NCBI GenBank assembly: GCA_002469895.1
Contig: DKOA01000005.1
Location: 1-16,762, forward strand
Direction of reading: 5' to 3'
Length of the DNA stretch: 16,762 nt
From: Opitutia bacterium UBA7374
Lineage (GTDB): Bacteria > Verrucomicrobiota > Verrucomicrobiia > Opitutales > Coraliomargaritaceae
Position numbers and translations under genes: made by a program. The notes beneath the pieces are model-generated. The model had not been told where the DNA came from. It did not search any database and saw only the letters and a program-made list of their open reading frames with translations. Shown here one piece after another: positions 8,355-16,762 of this stretch. Numbering within the stretch: position 1 is the first letter of the stretch; every line of letters begins with the position of its first letter.

Positions 8355-8421
8355 TCCTAGCCAGGAAGGCACAAGCACGGGATCACGGGTAAGTCCAACC
8401 GGTTCGCTACGATCCGTAGTC

Positions 8422-9174
8422 GTGACCTACAGTATTATCATACCCGCCTATAACGAGGCCGGAGAACTCCCCAAAACACTGGCTTCCACCCGGGCAGCGA
8501 TGGAAGCACAGTCTGCTACCGGCGAGCTCATCGTAGTCGATAACAACTCCAGCGATGACACCGCACACATTGCCGCGCAACACGGAGCCGACCGTGTTGT
8601 CTTTGAATCGTTTAACCAGATCGCGCGCGCCCGTAATGCCGGCTTCCGGGTAAGTTCCGGAAAATACTTGATCTTTATCGATGCCGATACCCGCATCAGC
8701 CCCACCCTACTGACCCACACACTGGATGCACTCCGTCAGGGAAATTGCGTAGGCGGCGGTGCAGTCGTACACTTTGAGGGCGAGGTAAATGCCATCGGAC
8801 GTTTCGGTATCGGGCTCTGGGAAAAAATCTCCAAGCTCACCCGCACGGCAGCCGGGAGCTACCTGTTTTGTCTGCGCGAAGCTTTTATCCATGAAGGTGG
8901 ATTCGATGAAAAACTCTATGCCAGCGAAGAAGTCCGAATGTCTAACCGTCTTAAGCGCTGGGGATCCCGCCGTAGTATGCACTTCAAAATTCTCGCCCAC
9001 GAGCCTGTACTGACTTCGGCCCGAAAACTCAACTGGTACACCGGCCCGCAAATGCTGGGATGGATTTTCTTTATGATGCTCGTGCCGATCGCAGTTCGTT
9101 CACGTAAGCTATGCGGCTTTTGGTACATCCGACCAAAAACCAATCGGTCCGATCGATCCACACGTTCCGCTTAA
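8422..9174 (+). CDS. Family 2 glycosyltransferase
   Basis: Transfers a sugar from a nucleotide-sugar donor; acceptor unknown. Starting at the GTG of 8422 the 250-residue product begins MTYSIIIPAYNEAGELP, the standard GT2 N-terminus. ELIVVDNNSSDDT and IARARNAGF follow, then the metal-binding DxD as FIDADTRISP (Asp87, Asp89), and later GGFDEKLYASEEVRMSNRLK. A hydrophobic stretch around MLGWIFFMMLVPIAV near residue 212 could anchor it to the membrane. The frame is open further up to a TTG at 8326 inside pdhC, but the extra residues look unlike any GT2 start, so I chose the GTG. There is no Shine-Dalgarno. It lies 67 nt after pdhC and may share its transcript without sharing its function. It converges on slyD with only 9 nt between stops. 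Confidence 0.85.
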   Translation: MTYSIIIPAYNEAGELPKTLASTRAAMEAQSATGELIVVDNNSSDDTAHIAAQHGADRVVFESFNQIARARNAGFRVSSGKYLIFIDADTRISPTLLTHTLDALRQGNCVGGGAVVHFEGEVNAIGRFGIGLWEKISKLTRTAAGSYLFCLREAFIHEGGFDEKLYASEEVRMSNRLKRWGSRRSMHFKILAHEPVLTSARKLNWYTGPQMLGWIFFMMLVPIAVRSRKLCGFWYIRPKTNRSDRSTRSA

Positions 9175-9183
9175 AGCGAACAG

Positions 9184-9708
9184 CTAGCTGCAACCGCAAC
9201 CACCACCGGAATCACCACTGCCGCCGCCACAGCAACCGCTGTCCTCGGCTTCTACGTGTCCGTGATCCTTCTCAGTCTGCGTCGCTTCACGCACTTCCTG
9301 AATCGTCACCGAAAAATTTAAGTGCTGACCAGCCAGTGGATGATTCCCGTCGACGGTCACTGAGTCACCCTCCACTTTCGTCACGCGCACAGAAACTGGA
9401 CCCTGTTCGGTGTTCGCTTGAAATTGCATGCCGACACCTAGTTCCTCCACGCCCTGAAAGCGATCACGCGGCACAACCTGCTCCAATTGCGGATTAAACT
9501 CACCATAGCCATCCATCGGTGCGACCCGTGCTTCGACAGATGCGCCCGCAACCTTACCCTCCAGTTGTGCTTCCAAACCGGGTATAATATTTTTGTGCCC
9601 GTGCAAGTAGACGAGCGGCTGCCCCGGCGACGATTGATCGATAATTGTCCCGGAATCATCCTTCAATAAGTAATCCATGGAAACGACTGTATCTTCGGTA
9701 ATTTGCAT
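9184..9708 (-). CDS. slyD: SlyD-like FKBP-type peptidyl-prolyl cis-trans isomerase
   Basis: A proline isomerase and folding helper in the cytoplasm. In the 174 residues, the split FKBP domain shows TVVSMDYLLKDDSGTIIDQS, GQPLVYLHGHKNIIPGLEAQ and a later HPLAGQHLNFSVTIQEV. The insert-in-flap chaperone domain lies between (about 66-125). The tail (~147-174) has two His (149, 151) and four Cys (CC at 159-160, CGC at 171-173) set in Gly/Ser, a metal-binding tail like that of SlyD, which in Enterobacteria supplies nickel to hydrogenase. No hydrogenase or urease genes are in the window, so a nickel role here is not established. Divergent from glnD across a 144-nt gap. Confidence 0.92.
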   Translation of the reverse strand: MQITEDTVVSMDYLLKDDSGTIIDQSSPGQPLVYLHGHKNIIPGLEAQLEGKVAGASVEARVAPMDGYGEFNPQLEQVVPRDRFQGVEELGVGMQFQANTEQGPVSVRVTKVEGDSVTVDGNHPLAGQHLNFSVTIQEVREATQTEKDHGHVEAEDSGCCGGGSGDSGGGCGCS

Positions 9709-9820
9709 AATTCGTTAGCGTAAAAATTAAGAAATAAAGAACCTTCACACGAGCCGCTGCCACCAGCAAGGCCAAAGTCCGCACTTCTTCACCCAAAGTC
9801 GCTTGACCCAAACGATAAAA

Positions 9821-9826
9821 AGGAGG
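9821..9826 (+). promoter_or_regulatory. Consensus Shine-Dalgarno upstream of glnD, unusually far from the ATG
   Basis: AAAAAGGAGGTT spans 9817-9828 and contains the full AGGAGG core. The first ATG of glnD at 9853 is 26 nt away, too far for normal use. In the same frame an ATT codon at 9838 lies 11 nt from the core and would add five residues (I-P-K-Q-P). The frame is open upstream to a stop at 9721-9723 and holds no ATG, GTG or TTG before 9853. Either a rare ATT start or a structured leader would explain it. Confidence 0.55.
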
Positions 9827-9852
9827 TTCCTAGAAGCATTCCCAAACAGCCT

Positions 9853-12660
<2,808 letters not shown>

Positions 12661-12736
12661 TCCCGACGCAACGAATTGGCTGCGTAGCCAAATTACGGCC
12701 TTGTCCCTCGACCATACCCATACGATCTTTGTTCGC

Positions 12737-14434
12737 ATGGAACCCGAAAAGGCCGAGCACACAGCCATCGATTCGCTCTACCGGATCAGTAGCCTGATTT
12801 CTGATACGGAAGACCCAAAAATCGCGCTCCAATACATCCTCGATGAGATTGTTCGTGTCTTGCAGCCCAGCAGCGCCTCGATTTCTCTAATTAAACCGGA
12901 CACCAAGAAACTTGAACTCGAAGTCTCCCATGGCCTGCCCGATTCCTGGCAAGAGAATGAACTCGCCGTTGGGCAAGGGATTACCGGTTGGACTGCCCTG
13001 CACGGGCGCCCCCTCATTGTACCCGACGTCAGTAAAGAACCACGCTACATTGCTTTTCGTTCTAATATCCACTCCGAGATGGCCGTCCCCATGGAAGACC
13101 ACGGCACCACCATCGGCGTCGTCAATGTCGACAGTGAGACGCTCGACTTCTTTGACCAACAATCCCTTAAAATCCTCACCCTGCTGACGAATGAAGCCAC
13201 ACGAGTCATTACCAAGCTGTGGCTGATCCAGCAAACCCGGACCAAAGCCAACCAGCTAGAATCACTTGTTCAACTGGGCCGACGCATAGCGGGTGAACTC
13301 GACCCGGAGCACATTTACCAGAGCATCGCAAAAGAAGCCCGAATACTACTGGACAGCCATGTCTGTGCCTTATGCCTGCATCATCCGGACGATCCGGAAC
13401 TGGATGTTCATATCATGATCGGGCGTGACGGGCCCCTCGATAACGGAGGCAGTATTAACCGATACGAAAGTACCATCGGTATTGCTCTGCAGCGCCGAAA
13501 AATCGTCGAAATTAATAACCTCCCCTACACCGAGGAAAGCCAGTTCCAAAAAATCATCCGTCGCGAAGGGCTCGTTTCCATGCTGGCCGCACCCATCCTT
13601 TTCAACGATCAGGCCATCGGCGTGCTTTGTGCATTTACTGATAAACTGCACCGCTTCAGTAACGACGAGAAAAAAGTATTCTCCACCCTCTCCAGCCTAG
13701 GGGCTATTTCCATCAACAATGCACGCCTCTACAATCGAGTTTTCACGACTGAAGAATCCCTCCGCCGTAATGAAAAGCTGACCACCCTCGGGATGCTTTC
13801 CGCTGAGATTGCCCACGAAATCCGCAACCCGCTCACCGTCATCAAACTCCTCTTCGACTCACTCGGGCTGGACTTTCCCTCGGAAGACCCGCGAAAGACT
13901 GACCTCGTCGTTATCTCAGAAAAGATCAATCAACTCGAAGAAATTGTCGAACGCGTACTGCGTTTCGGGCGCAACCGCGAGAGCATGAATACCCGTTGCG
14001 ACCTCAACGACCTCATCGCAGATACACTCCGTCTGGTACGGCTTAAGCTCCAGCAGCAAAAGATCGCTATTCACTTCCAGCCTCAGGCAGAAGGCCTTCG
14101 CATCGAAGTCAACAAAGGCCAAATTCAGCAAGTCATGCTCAACCTTATCCTCAACGCCACCCACGCGATCGAGGGCGCCGGCAGTATATTTATCGAGACC
14201 GCCACCGAAGAAGAACAAGCGCAGTTTATTATTCGCGATACCGGGCACGGGATCCCTCCGGATAAACAATCCGAAATCTTCGACTCCTTTCTCACACACC
14301 GGCCCGAAGGCACCGGCCTGGGGCTCGCCATCTCCAAGCGCATCCTGCGTGCCCACCGCGGTAATATCGAACTGGACCATTCCTCCCCGGAAGGTACCAC
14401 ATTCCGCTTCTGGCTCCCCCAGTCCAAGCTATGA
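12737..14434 (+). CDS. Cytoplasmic double-GAF sensor histidine kinase
   Basis: A 565-residue kinase from the ATG at 12737. It has no membrane segment. GAF domain 1 spans about 20-160 (ASISLIKPDTKKLELEVSHG, then GQGITGWTALHGRPLIVPDV), and GAF 2 about 190-340 (GIALQRRKIVEINNLP, LVSMLAAPILFNDQAIGVL). Next are a HisKA domain with the H-box IAHEIRNPLTVI (His360) and an HATPase domain with N-box NLILNATHAIEGAG (~469), G1 box DTGHGIPP and G2 box GTGLGLAIS (~525). It therefore looks catalytically complete. A TTG at 12632, inside glnD and preceded by GGGAAGAG, would add 35 residues; the start is undecided. The H-box resembles NtrB/AtoS-type kinases. No response regulator is adjacent. The position right after glnD may mean nitrogen or energy sensing, but this is inference. 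Confidence 0.93.
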   Translation: MEPEKAEHTAIDSLYRISSLISDTEDPKIALQYILDEIVRVLQPSSASISLIKPDTKKLELEVSHGLPDSWQENELAVGQGITGWTALHGRPLIVPDVSKEPRYIAFRSNIHSEMAVPMEDHGTTIGVVNVDSETLDFFDQQSLKILTLLTNEATRVITKLWLIQQTRTKANQLESLVQLGRRIAGELDPEHIYQSIAKEARILLDSHVCALCLHHPDDPELDVHIMIGRDGPLDNGGSINRYESTIGIALQRRKIVEINNLPYTEESQFQKIIRREGLVSMLAAPILFNDQAIGVLCAFTDKLHRFSNDEKKVFSTLSSLGAISINNARLYNRVFTTEESLRRNEKLTTLGMLSAEIAHEIRNPLTVIKLLFDSLGLDFPSEDPRKTDLVVISEKINQLEEIVERVLRFGRNRESMNTRCDLNDLIADTLRLVRLKLQQQKIAIHFQPQAEGLRIEVNKGQIQQVMLNLILNATHAIEGAGSIFIETATEEEQAQFIIRDTGHGIPPDKQSEIFDSFLTHRPEGTGLGLAISKRILRAHRGNIELDHSSPEGTTFRFWLPQSKL

Positions 14435-14856
14435 CCCGTGCCCTCCCCATTCTACTTGCAGCCTCCATTGTCCTTGCTTCCAGTGTCTCTGAACTGGCCA
14501 CCCCAGACCTCGGAATCCGCTTCTCCCCCGATAAATTCTACCACTTTTTCTTCTTCGGGCTTCTCGCCACTCTCCTCCTGCGAAACCCGGAATTCCTCCG
14601 TGCCCGATGGAAAGGCACTCTGACGGCCACACTGCTTGTCGTCCTATTCGGTAGCATCGACGAGTACCGCCAATCCCTCACTCCCGGACGCGCAGTCGAG
14701 TTTTATGACTGGCTGGCCGATACCATCGGCGCCCTAACCGCAGTCACCGCCTACCGCTGCCTACCGCCCTACCGAAATGCCCTCGAGTGGACACCCTTCT
14801 CTAGAAAAAAAACTCATCGTCATTTACCGGGAAGCGCCCCAGATACGCACCTGTAG
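14431..14856 (+). CDS. VanZ-like family membrane protein
   Basis: A 141-residue integral membrane protein. A first hydrophobic segment is at ~4-20. The family signature follows: DKFYHFFFFGLLATLLL (about 34-50), a third segment (TLTATLLVVLFGSIDEYRQS), and PGRAVEFYDWLADTIGALTA. The conserved acidic and His residues of VanZ-like proteins (D-K-x-x-H-F, D-E-x-x-Q, R-x-x-x-x-x-D) are all present. The family is named after a teicoplanin-resistance protein, but most members sit in non-resistant bacteria and have no known activity. The ATG overlaps the kinase stop in ATGA, so translation is probably coupled. The C-terminal ~25 residues are basic and soluble. A palindromic element lies 18 nt after the stop. 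Confidence 0.85.
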   Translation: MTRALPILLAASIVLASSVSELATPDLGIRFSPDKFYHFFFFGLLATLLLRNPEFLRARWKGTLTATLLVVLFGSIDEYRQSLTPGRAVEFYDWLADTIGALTAVTAYRCLPPYRNALEWTPFSRKKTHRHLPGSAPDTHL

Positions 14857-14874
14857 AAGTCGATAAGAATTCTT

Positions 14875-14985
14875 CCCGCGAAGGAGCACAAAGGATCGAT
14901 TTTTTAGCAGAATAATCCACTGTCTCTTTTTCTAATTATTCTGCCAAAAAACTCTTAATCGTCACCCCTTTGTTGCCTTCGTGGG
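14875..14985. repeat. 111-bp interrupted palindrome (possible MITE/REP-like element)
   Basis: The core arms TTTTTTAGCAGAATAAT (14900-14916) and ATTATTCTGCCAAAAAA (14935-14951) are complementary at 16 of 17 positions around an 18-nt loop. The outer arms continue: CCCGCGAAGG (14875-14884) pairs with CCTTCGTGGG (14976-14985) with one G-T pair, and ACAAAGG (14888-14894) pairs with CCTTTGT (14966-14972). Short unpaired bulges lie between inner and outer arms. The T runs sit on the wrong side of the stem for a terminator in either direction. It fills most of the space between the vanZ stop and the toxin remnant. I see no second copy in this window and no certain target-site duplication. Confidence 0.75.
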
Positions 14986-14998
14986 CTAAACCACCGAC

Positions 14999-15130
14999 TC
15001 ATTCGTCGTAGTGCGATCACATACGAATGACTTTCACCGTTTTTTCTTTTTCGTATATCTGGTAAACCATCCGGAGCTCAATATTGACTCGTCTGGAGTA
15101 GCTGCCTTGGAGTTCTCCAACCAAAGGCTC
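14999..15130 (-). pseudogene. 3' remnant of a YoeB/Txe (RelE-superfamily) toxin gene
   Basis: In the same frame as the truncated VapC, directly after its stop, the sequence reads EPLVGELQGSYSRRVNIE, LRMVYQIYEKEKTVKVIRM, then TGA (15017-15019), SHYDE and a final TGA. This matches the C-terminal half of Txe/YoeB-type ribosome-dependent RNases, whose pattern is roughly PLxGELxGxYSRRINxxHRLVY, ending in a conserved HY. In relatives I recall a Trp codon where TGA stands, so a TGG-to-TGA change would explain the break. The His of HRLVY is also lost (LRMVY). The N-terminal half and a start codon are missing, as is any cognate antitoxin. It cannot make a working toxin: the catalytic His-Tyr end lies beyond the stop. 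The family assignment is from motif memory. Confidence 0.75.
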
Positions 15131-15265
15131 TTAGAACTCTTGGAAGACCTGAATGGAAAAAACAAGGTCTTCTCTCCGGAGAATTCCCTGAGCAATTGCC
15201 GCTTTTTTCTCGTTTGCCGAATCCTGCAGAGAATAGAGCAGGATATTCGTATCCAGAAAAACCAT
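15131..15265 (-). pseudogene. Truncated VapC-type PIN-domain toxin
   Basis: ATG at 15265-15263 (minus strand) overlaps the antitoxin stop by one base (TGATG), the typical vapBC coupling. The product MVFLDTNILLYSL...VFSIQVFQEF is the start of a PIN-domain ribonuclease: Asp5 in the strand FLDTNILLY and Glu43 in QVFQEF are the first two metal-binding acids. A TAA at 15131-15133 ends it after 44 residues, whereas VapC is normally about 130-140. The remaining catalytic acids are absent, and the frame continues straight into a different toxin family. So the toxin is almost certainly dead. A short stretch of this length would not be flagged by many gene callers. Confidence 0.8.
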
Positions 15266-15513
15266 CACGCGCTTTCGTAGACGGCCTCACGAGAGTGAGG
15301 TGGGTCGTTTCCAAAACGGGGGTGGTTTTGTCGGACTTTCTTCAGTGCCGCCTCGATCAACTCATCAGGAGATTGCTGCTGCTTCGCGCTTTCTCCTTGC
15401 AGAGTGACGAGAAAGTCACGAACCACCGCCGTTACTGTCGTATCGGCTTCCGCAGCAAAGATCCGGGTCCTGCGGTATAATTCGTCATCCAGAGTAACGG
15501 TAACATTATTCAT
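15265..15513 (-). CDS. Ribbon-helix-helix antitoxin, VapB type
   Basis: An 82-residue protein. The N-terminal half, NVTVTLDDELYRRTRIFAAE followed by ADTTVTAVVRDFLVTLQ, is a ribbon-helix-helix DNA-binding fold: one short strand, then two helices. The polar C-terminal half (about 43-82) would be the toxin-wrapping tail. As in vapBC loci it precedes and overlaps the toxin start. In this family the antitoxin dimer binds its own promoter and neutralises the PIN toxin. Here the partner is truncated, so the antitoxin is an orphan that could still repress its own promoter or act on a related toxin elsewhere. The reading frame is undamaged. Confidence 0.8.
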   Translation of the reverse strand: MNNVTVTLDDELYRRTRIFAAEADTTVTAVVRDFLVTLQGESAKQQQSPDELIEAALKKVRQNHPRFGNDPPHSREAVYESA

Positions 15514-15515
15514 TA

Positions 15516-15556
15516 TTCACAATATCGCATTAAATGTGAAAATATAAACTTCAAAA
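15516..15556 (-). promoter_or_regulatory. Possible promoter and operator of the antitoxin gene
   Basis: Just before the antitoxin ATG, TTCACA (15516-15521) and TGTGAA (15535-15540) form a perfect 6-bp inverted repeat with a 13-bp spacer, a plausible autoregulatory site. Reading the minus strand, TTTTGA (15556-15551) and TTTAAT (15534-15529) with a 16-nt spacer could be the -35 and -10 boxes; the -10 lies inside the inverted repeat. The boxes are weak matches and untested. Confidence 0.35.
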
Positions 15557-15633
15557 CGCGCTCCGCTCGTGGCCAAGATCGGATGCTCTCCCTGGCTGAG
15601 CGCCTCTGTTTTTGAAAATTAGAAGTGTACGGC

Positions 15634-16236
15634 CTAGTACTTGACGCCGCAGCCGTAGGGCTTGGTTGCCGTTTTTTCCACAGGTTCTCCAGCCTTTGCA
15701 CTGTCATAGGCGGCGAGCAGAAGATTTTCCGCGCCTTCGATGTCCGGCGTGCGGGCGGAGGCGATGCTGTCAATTGCGCCCTGATAGAGGAGTTTACCTT
15801 CGGGCCCGATGAGAAATACATGCGGTGTTGTGCGGGCATCATAGGCACGACCCACAGCTCCATCCGGATCAAGCAGGAGTGCAGTCGATTTATGGCCTTT
15901 CTCAGTGCGCACGACTTCCGCAGCAGCGGCGGTAAGATAACCTTGTTTGCCGGGGGCAGAGGATAGCACCTGCAGCCAGACTGCACCGTCCTCCGTCAGT
16001 TGCTTTTGCAAGGCCTGCATATGACCGCCCCGGTAAAACTTTTTAACGAAGGGGCATTGATGGTTAGTCCATTCCAGCACGACGTACTGGCCGCGATATT
16101 GTTCCAGAGAAACCGTCTCACCCGCACTGGACGGCAGGGTGAAGTCCGGAGCAGGCGCACCGGATTCAATAGCGAAGAGGGAGGTGGCGGCGCCAAGCAG
16201 GCAAACCATGAGGATATTGAGGTAATCGTTTTTCAT
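15634..16236 (-). CDS. Exported redoxin (AhpC/TSA-like thioredoxin-fold protein)
   Basis: A 200-residue protein from the ATG at 16236. An N-terminal hydrophobic segment, LNILMVCLLGAATSLFA (6-22), looks like a signal peptide. The mature part is a peroxiredoxin/TlpA-like thioredoxin fold: APAPDFTLPSSAGETVSLEQ, then YVVLEWTNHQCPFVKKFY with Cys61 in place of a CxxC pair, TTPHVFLIGPEG with the cis-Pro region (Pro138), and LLYQGAIDS. The C-terminus PYGCGVKY holds Cys196, a feature of this redoxin group as I recall it. Cys61 and Cys196 are candidates for the redox pair. A TTG at 16272 would add 12 residues ahead of the signal peptide and seems unlikely. It lies 7 nt after the DsbD-like gene on the same strand, so one operon. 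Its exact substrate is unknown. Confidence 0.85.
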   Translation of the reverse strand: MKNDYLNILMVCLLGAATSLFAIESGAPAPDFTLPSSAGETVSLEQYRGQYVVLEWTNHQCPFVKKFYRGGHMQALQKQLTEDGAVWLQVLSSAPGKQGYLTAAAAEVVRTEKGHKSTALLLDPDGAVGRAYDARTTPHVFLIGPEGKLLYQGAIDSIASARTPDIEGAENLLLAAYDSAKAGEPVEKTATKPYGCGVKY

Positions 16237-16243
16237 GCGTGAA

Positions 16244-16762
16244 TCATAGGACTTTTTCAGTCGAGGGGTCAAAAGCCTTCTTCACCGCGTTCTCAATAAT
16301 TCCACGGGTCAGGTTTTGCGGTAATTGAGTGGTGGTGCCATCGGGTTGAATGAGGAGATAGAGAGGTACGCCGGCGCGTCCGTTTTCTTCCAGCACACGG
16401 GCGATGATCGGATCGCGGAGGGTCCAGTCGGCCTCCAGAGAAACGATATTATATTGCGCAAAGAGGGCCTCGATCTCAGCACTGCGCAGGGGGATCTTAT
16501 TGGCCTGGCAGATCAGGCACCAAGTGGCGGTAAAGTCGACAAAGACCGACCGACCGGCAGCGAGTTCGGCTTCAACACGCCGAGGCGACCAGGTAGCCCA
16601 GGGACCATCGGTTTTTTCTTTGCTTGTGGAATCGGCGTAGGCCTGTTCGATCTGCCCCACTCCATAGACAAAGCTGCCAACAATCAGCAAAACTGTAATC
16701 AGTAAGGCATTGCGACGGGTTGGCTTTGGCTTGGAAAGAGCACCCCAGCGCCCATAGATCCA
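16244..16762 (-). CDS. Thiol:disulfide interchange protein, DsbD type, C-terminal end (5' partial)
   Basis: The frame is open to the right edge, so only the last 172 residues are seen. They begin WIYGRWGALSKPKPTRR, then a membrane segment (NALLITVLLIVGSFVYGVG), a short linker, and a thioredoxin domain outside the membrane. That domain carries FVDFTATWCLICQANK with the active-site Cys-x-x-Cys (visible residues 82 and 85), then PLYLLIQPDGTTTQLPQNLT with a typical cis-Pro (GVP). This is the gamma domain of DsbD/ScsB-like electron carriers, which move electrons from cytoplasmic thioredoxin to the periplasm. The remaining membrane helices and any N-terminal domain lie outside the window. The redoxin downstream is a likely recipient of these electrons; this is inference from adjacency. 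Confidence 0.88.
   Translation of the reverse strand, partial: WIYGRWGALSKPKPTRRNALLITVLLIVGSFVYGVGQIEQAYADSTSKEKTDGPWATWSPRRVEAELAAGRSVFVDFTATWCLICQANKIPLRSAEIEALFAQYNIVSLEADWTLRDPIIARVLEENGRAGVPLYLLIQPDGTTTQLPQNLTRGIIENAVKKAFDPSTEKVL

Noticed and set aside
8407..8419. Small inverted repeat CTACG-ATC-CGTAG and the palindrome AACCGGTT (8397-8404) ahead of the glycosyltransferase GTG
   Set aside because: The arms are only 4-5 bp; chance occurrences of this size are common and no T run or known operator shape goes with them.
8326..8421. N-terminal extension of the glycosyltransferase from a TTG inside pdhC
   Set aside because: The 32 extra residues overlap the pdhC coding end in another frame and do not resemble a GT2 N-terminus; the GTG at 8422 sits right at the start of the domain.
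14431..14856. The VanZ-like gene as a glycopeptide resistance determinant
   Set aside because: No vanHAX, vanS or vanR genes accompany it, and the family is widespread in organisms without such resistance.
14900..14951. The core hairpin as a rho-independent terminator for vanZ
   Set aside because: The T run lies before the stem and an A run after it in the plus direction, and the same is true in the minus direction, so the transcript would not end in U.
15011..15280. An 89-codon open frame on the plus strand across the toxin remnant
   Set aside because: It is antisense to the VapC stump and YoeB-like tail, shows no recognisable motif, and its frame exists only because the real coding strand is the opposite one.

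Overview
The window looks like chromosomal DNA of a marine-type Verrucomicrobiota bacterium, possibly Opitutae or a relative. That placement is an inference from overall character only: moderate GC, dockerin-like secreted proteins, an E1-alpha/E1-beta/E2 pyruvate dehydrogenase cluster and very few Shine-Dalgarno sequences. No rRNA or other phylogenetic marker was compared. I found no tRNA, rRNA or CRISPR array and no intact insertion sequence.

Layout. (1) Positions 2-610, plus strand: the 3' end of a secreted-type protein with a dockerin/EF-hand-like calcium loop and six Ala/Gly/Ser-rich repeats of 26 residues. A textbook TTCG-loop terminator follows. (2) 717-3455, minus strand: valyl-tRNA synthetase. 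(3) 3557-4858, plus strand: a short-chain dehydrogenase-like protein lacking the usual catalytic Tyr, followed 3 nt later by an exported chalcone-isomerase-like protein. (4) 4953-9174, plus strand: pyruvate dehydrogenase E1-alpha, E1-beta and E2, then a family 2 glycosyltransferase. There is no E3 gene here. (5) 9184-9708, minus strand: a SlyD-like FKBP isomerase with a Cys/His-rich metal-binding tail. (6) 9853-14856, plus strand: GlnD (the PII uridylyltransferase), then a cytoplasmic double-GAF histidine kinase and a VanZ-like membrane protein that overlaps it by four bases. (7) 14857-15633: a small accessory patch. It holds a 111-bp interrupted palindrome and a decayed toxin-antitoxin locus on the minus strand: an intact ribbon-helix-helix antitoxin, a VapC toxin cut off after 44 codons, and directly behind it the 3' end of an unrelated YoeB/Txe-type toxin. 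(8) 15634-16762, minus strand: a lipid-free exported redoxin and, upstream of it, the C-terminal end of a DsbD-type thiol:disulfide interchange protein that runs off the right edge.

How the genes fit together. The pdh cluster makes acetyl-CoA and needs a dihydrolipoamide dehydrogenase encoded elsewhere. GlnD is the glutamine/2-oxoglutarate signal relay. The kinase behind it has the H-box style of NtrB-like kinases but has no adjacent response regulator, so a nitrogen link is only suggestive. The DsbD-like and redoxin genes look like an envelope thiol-redox pair. Most of the window is housekeeping. The parts that merit a second look are the repeat protein, the Tyr-less dehydrogenase, the far-upstream perfect Shine-Dalgarno of glnD, and the chimeric toxin remnant with its palindrome. 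I do not see a clearly new multi-gene system.
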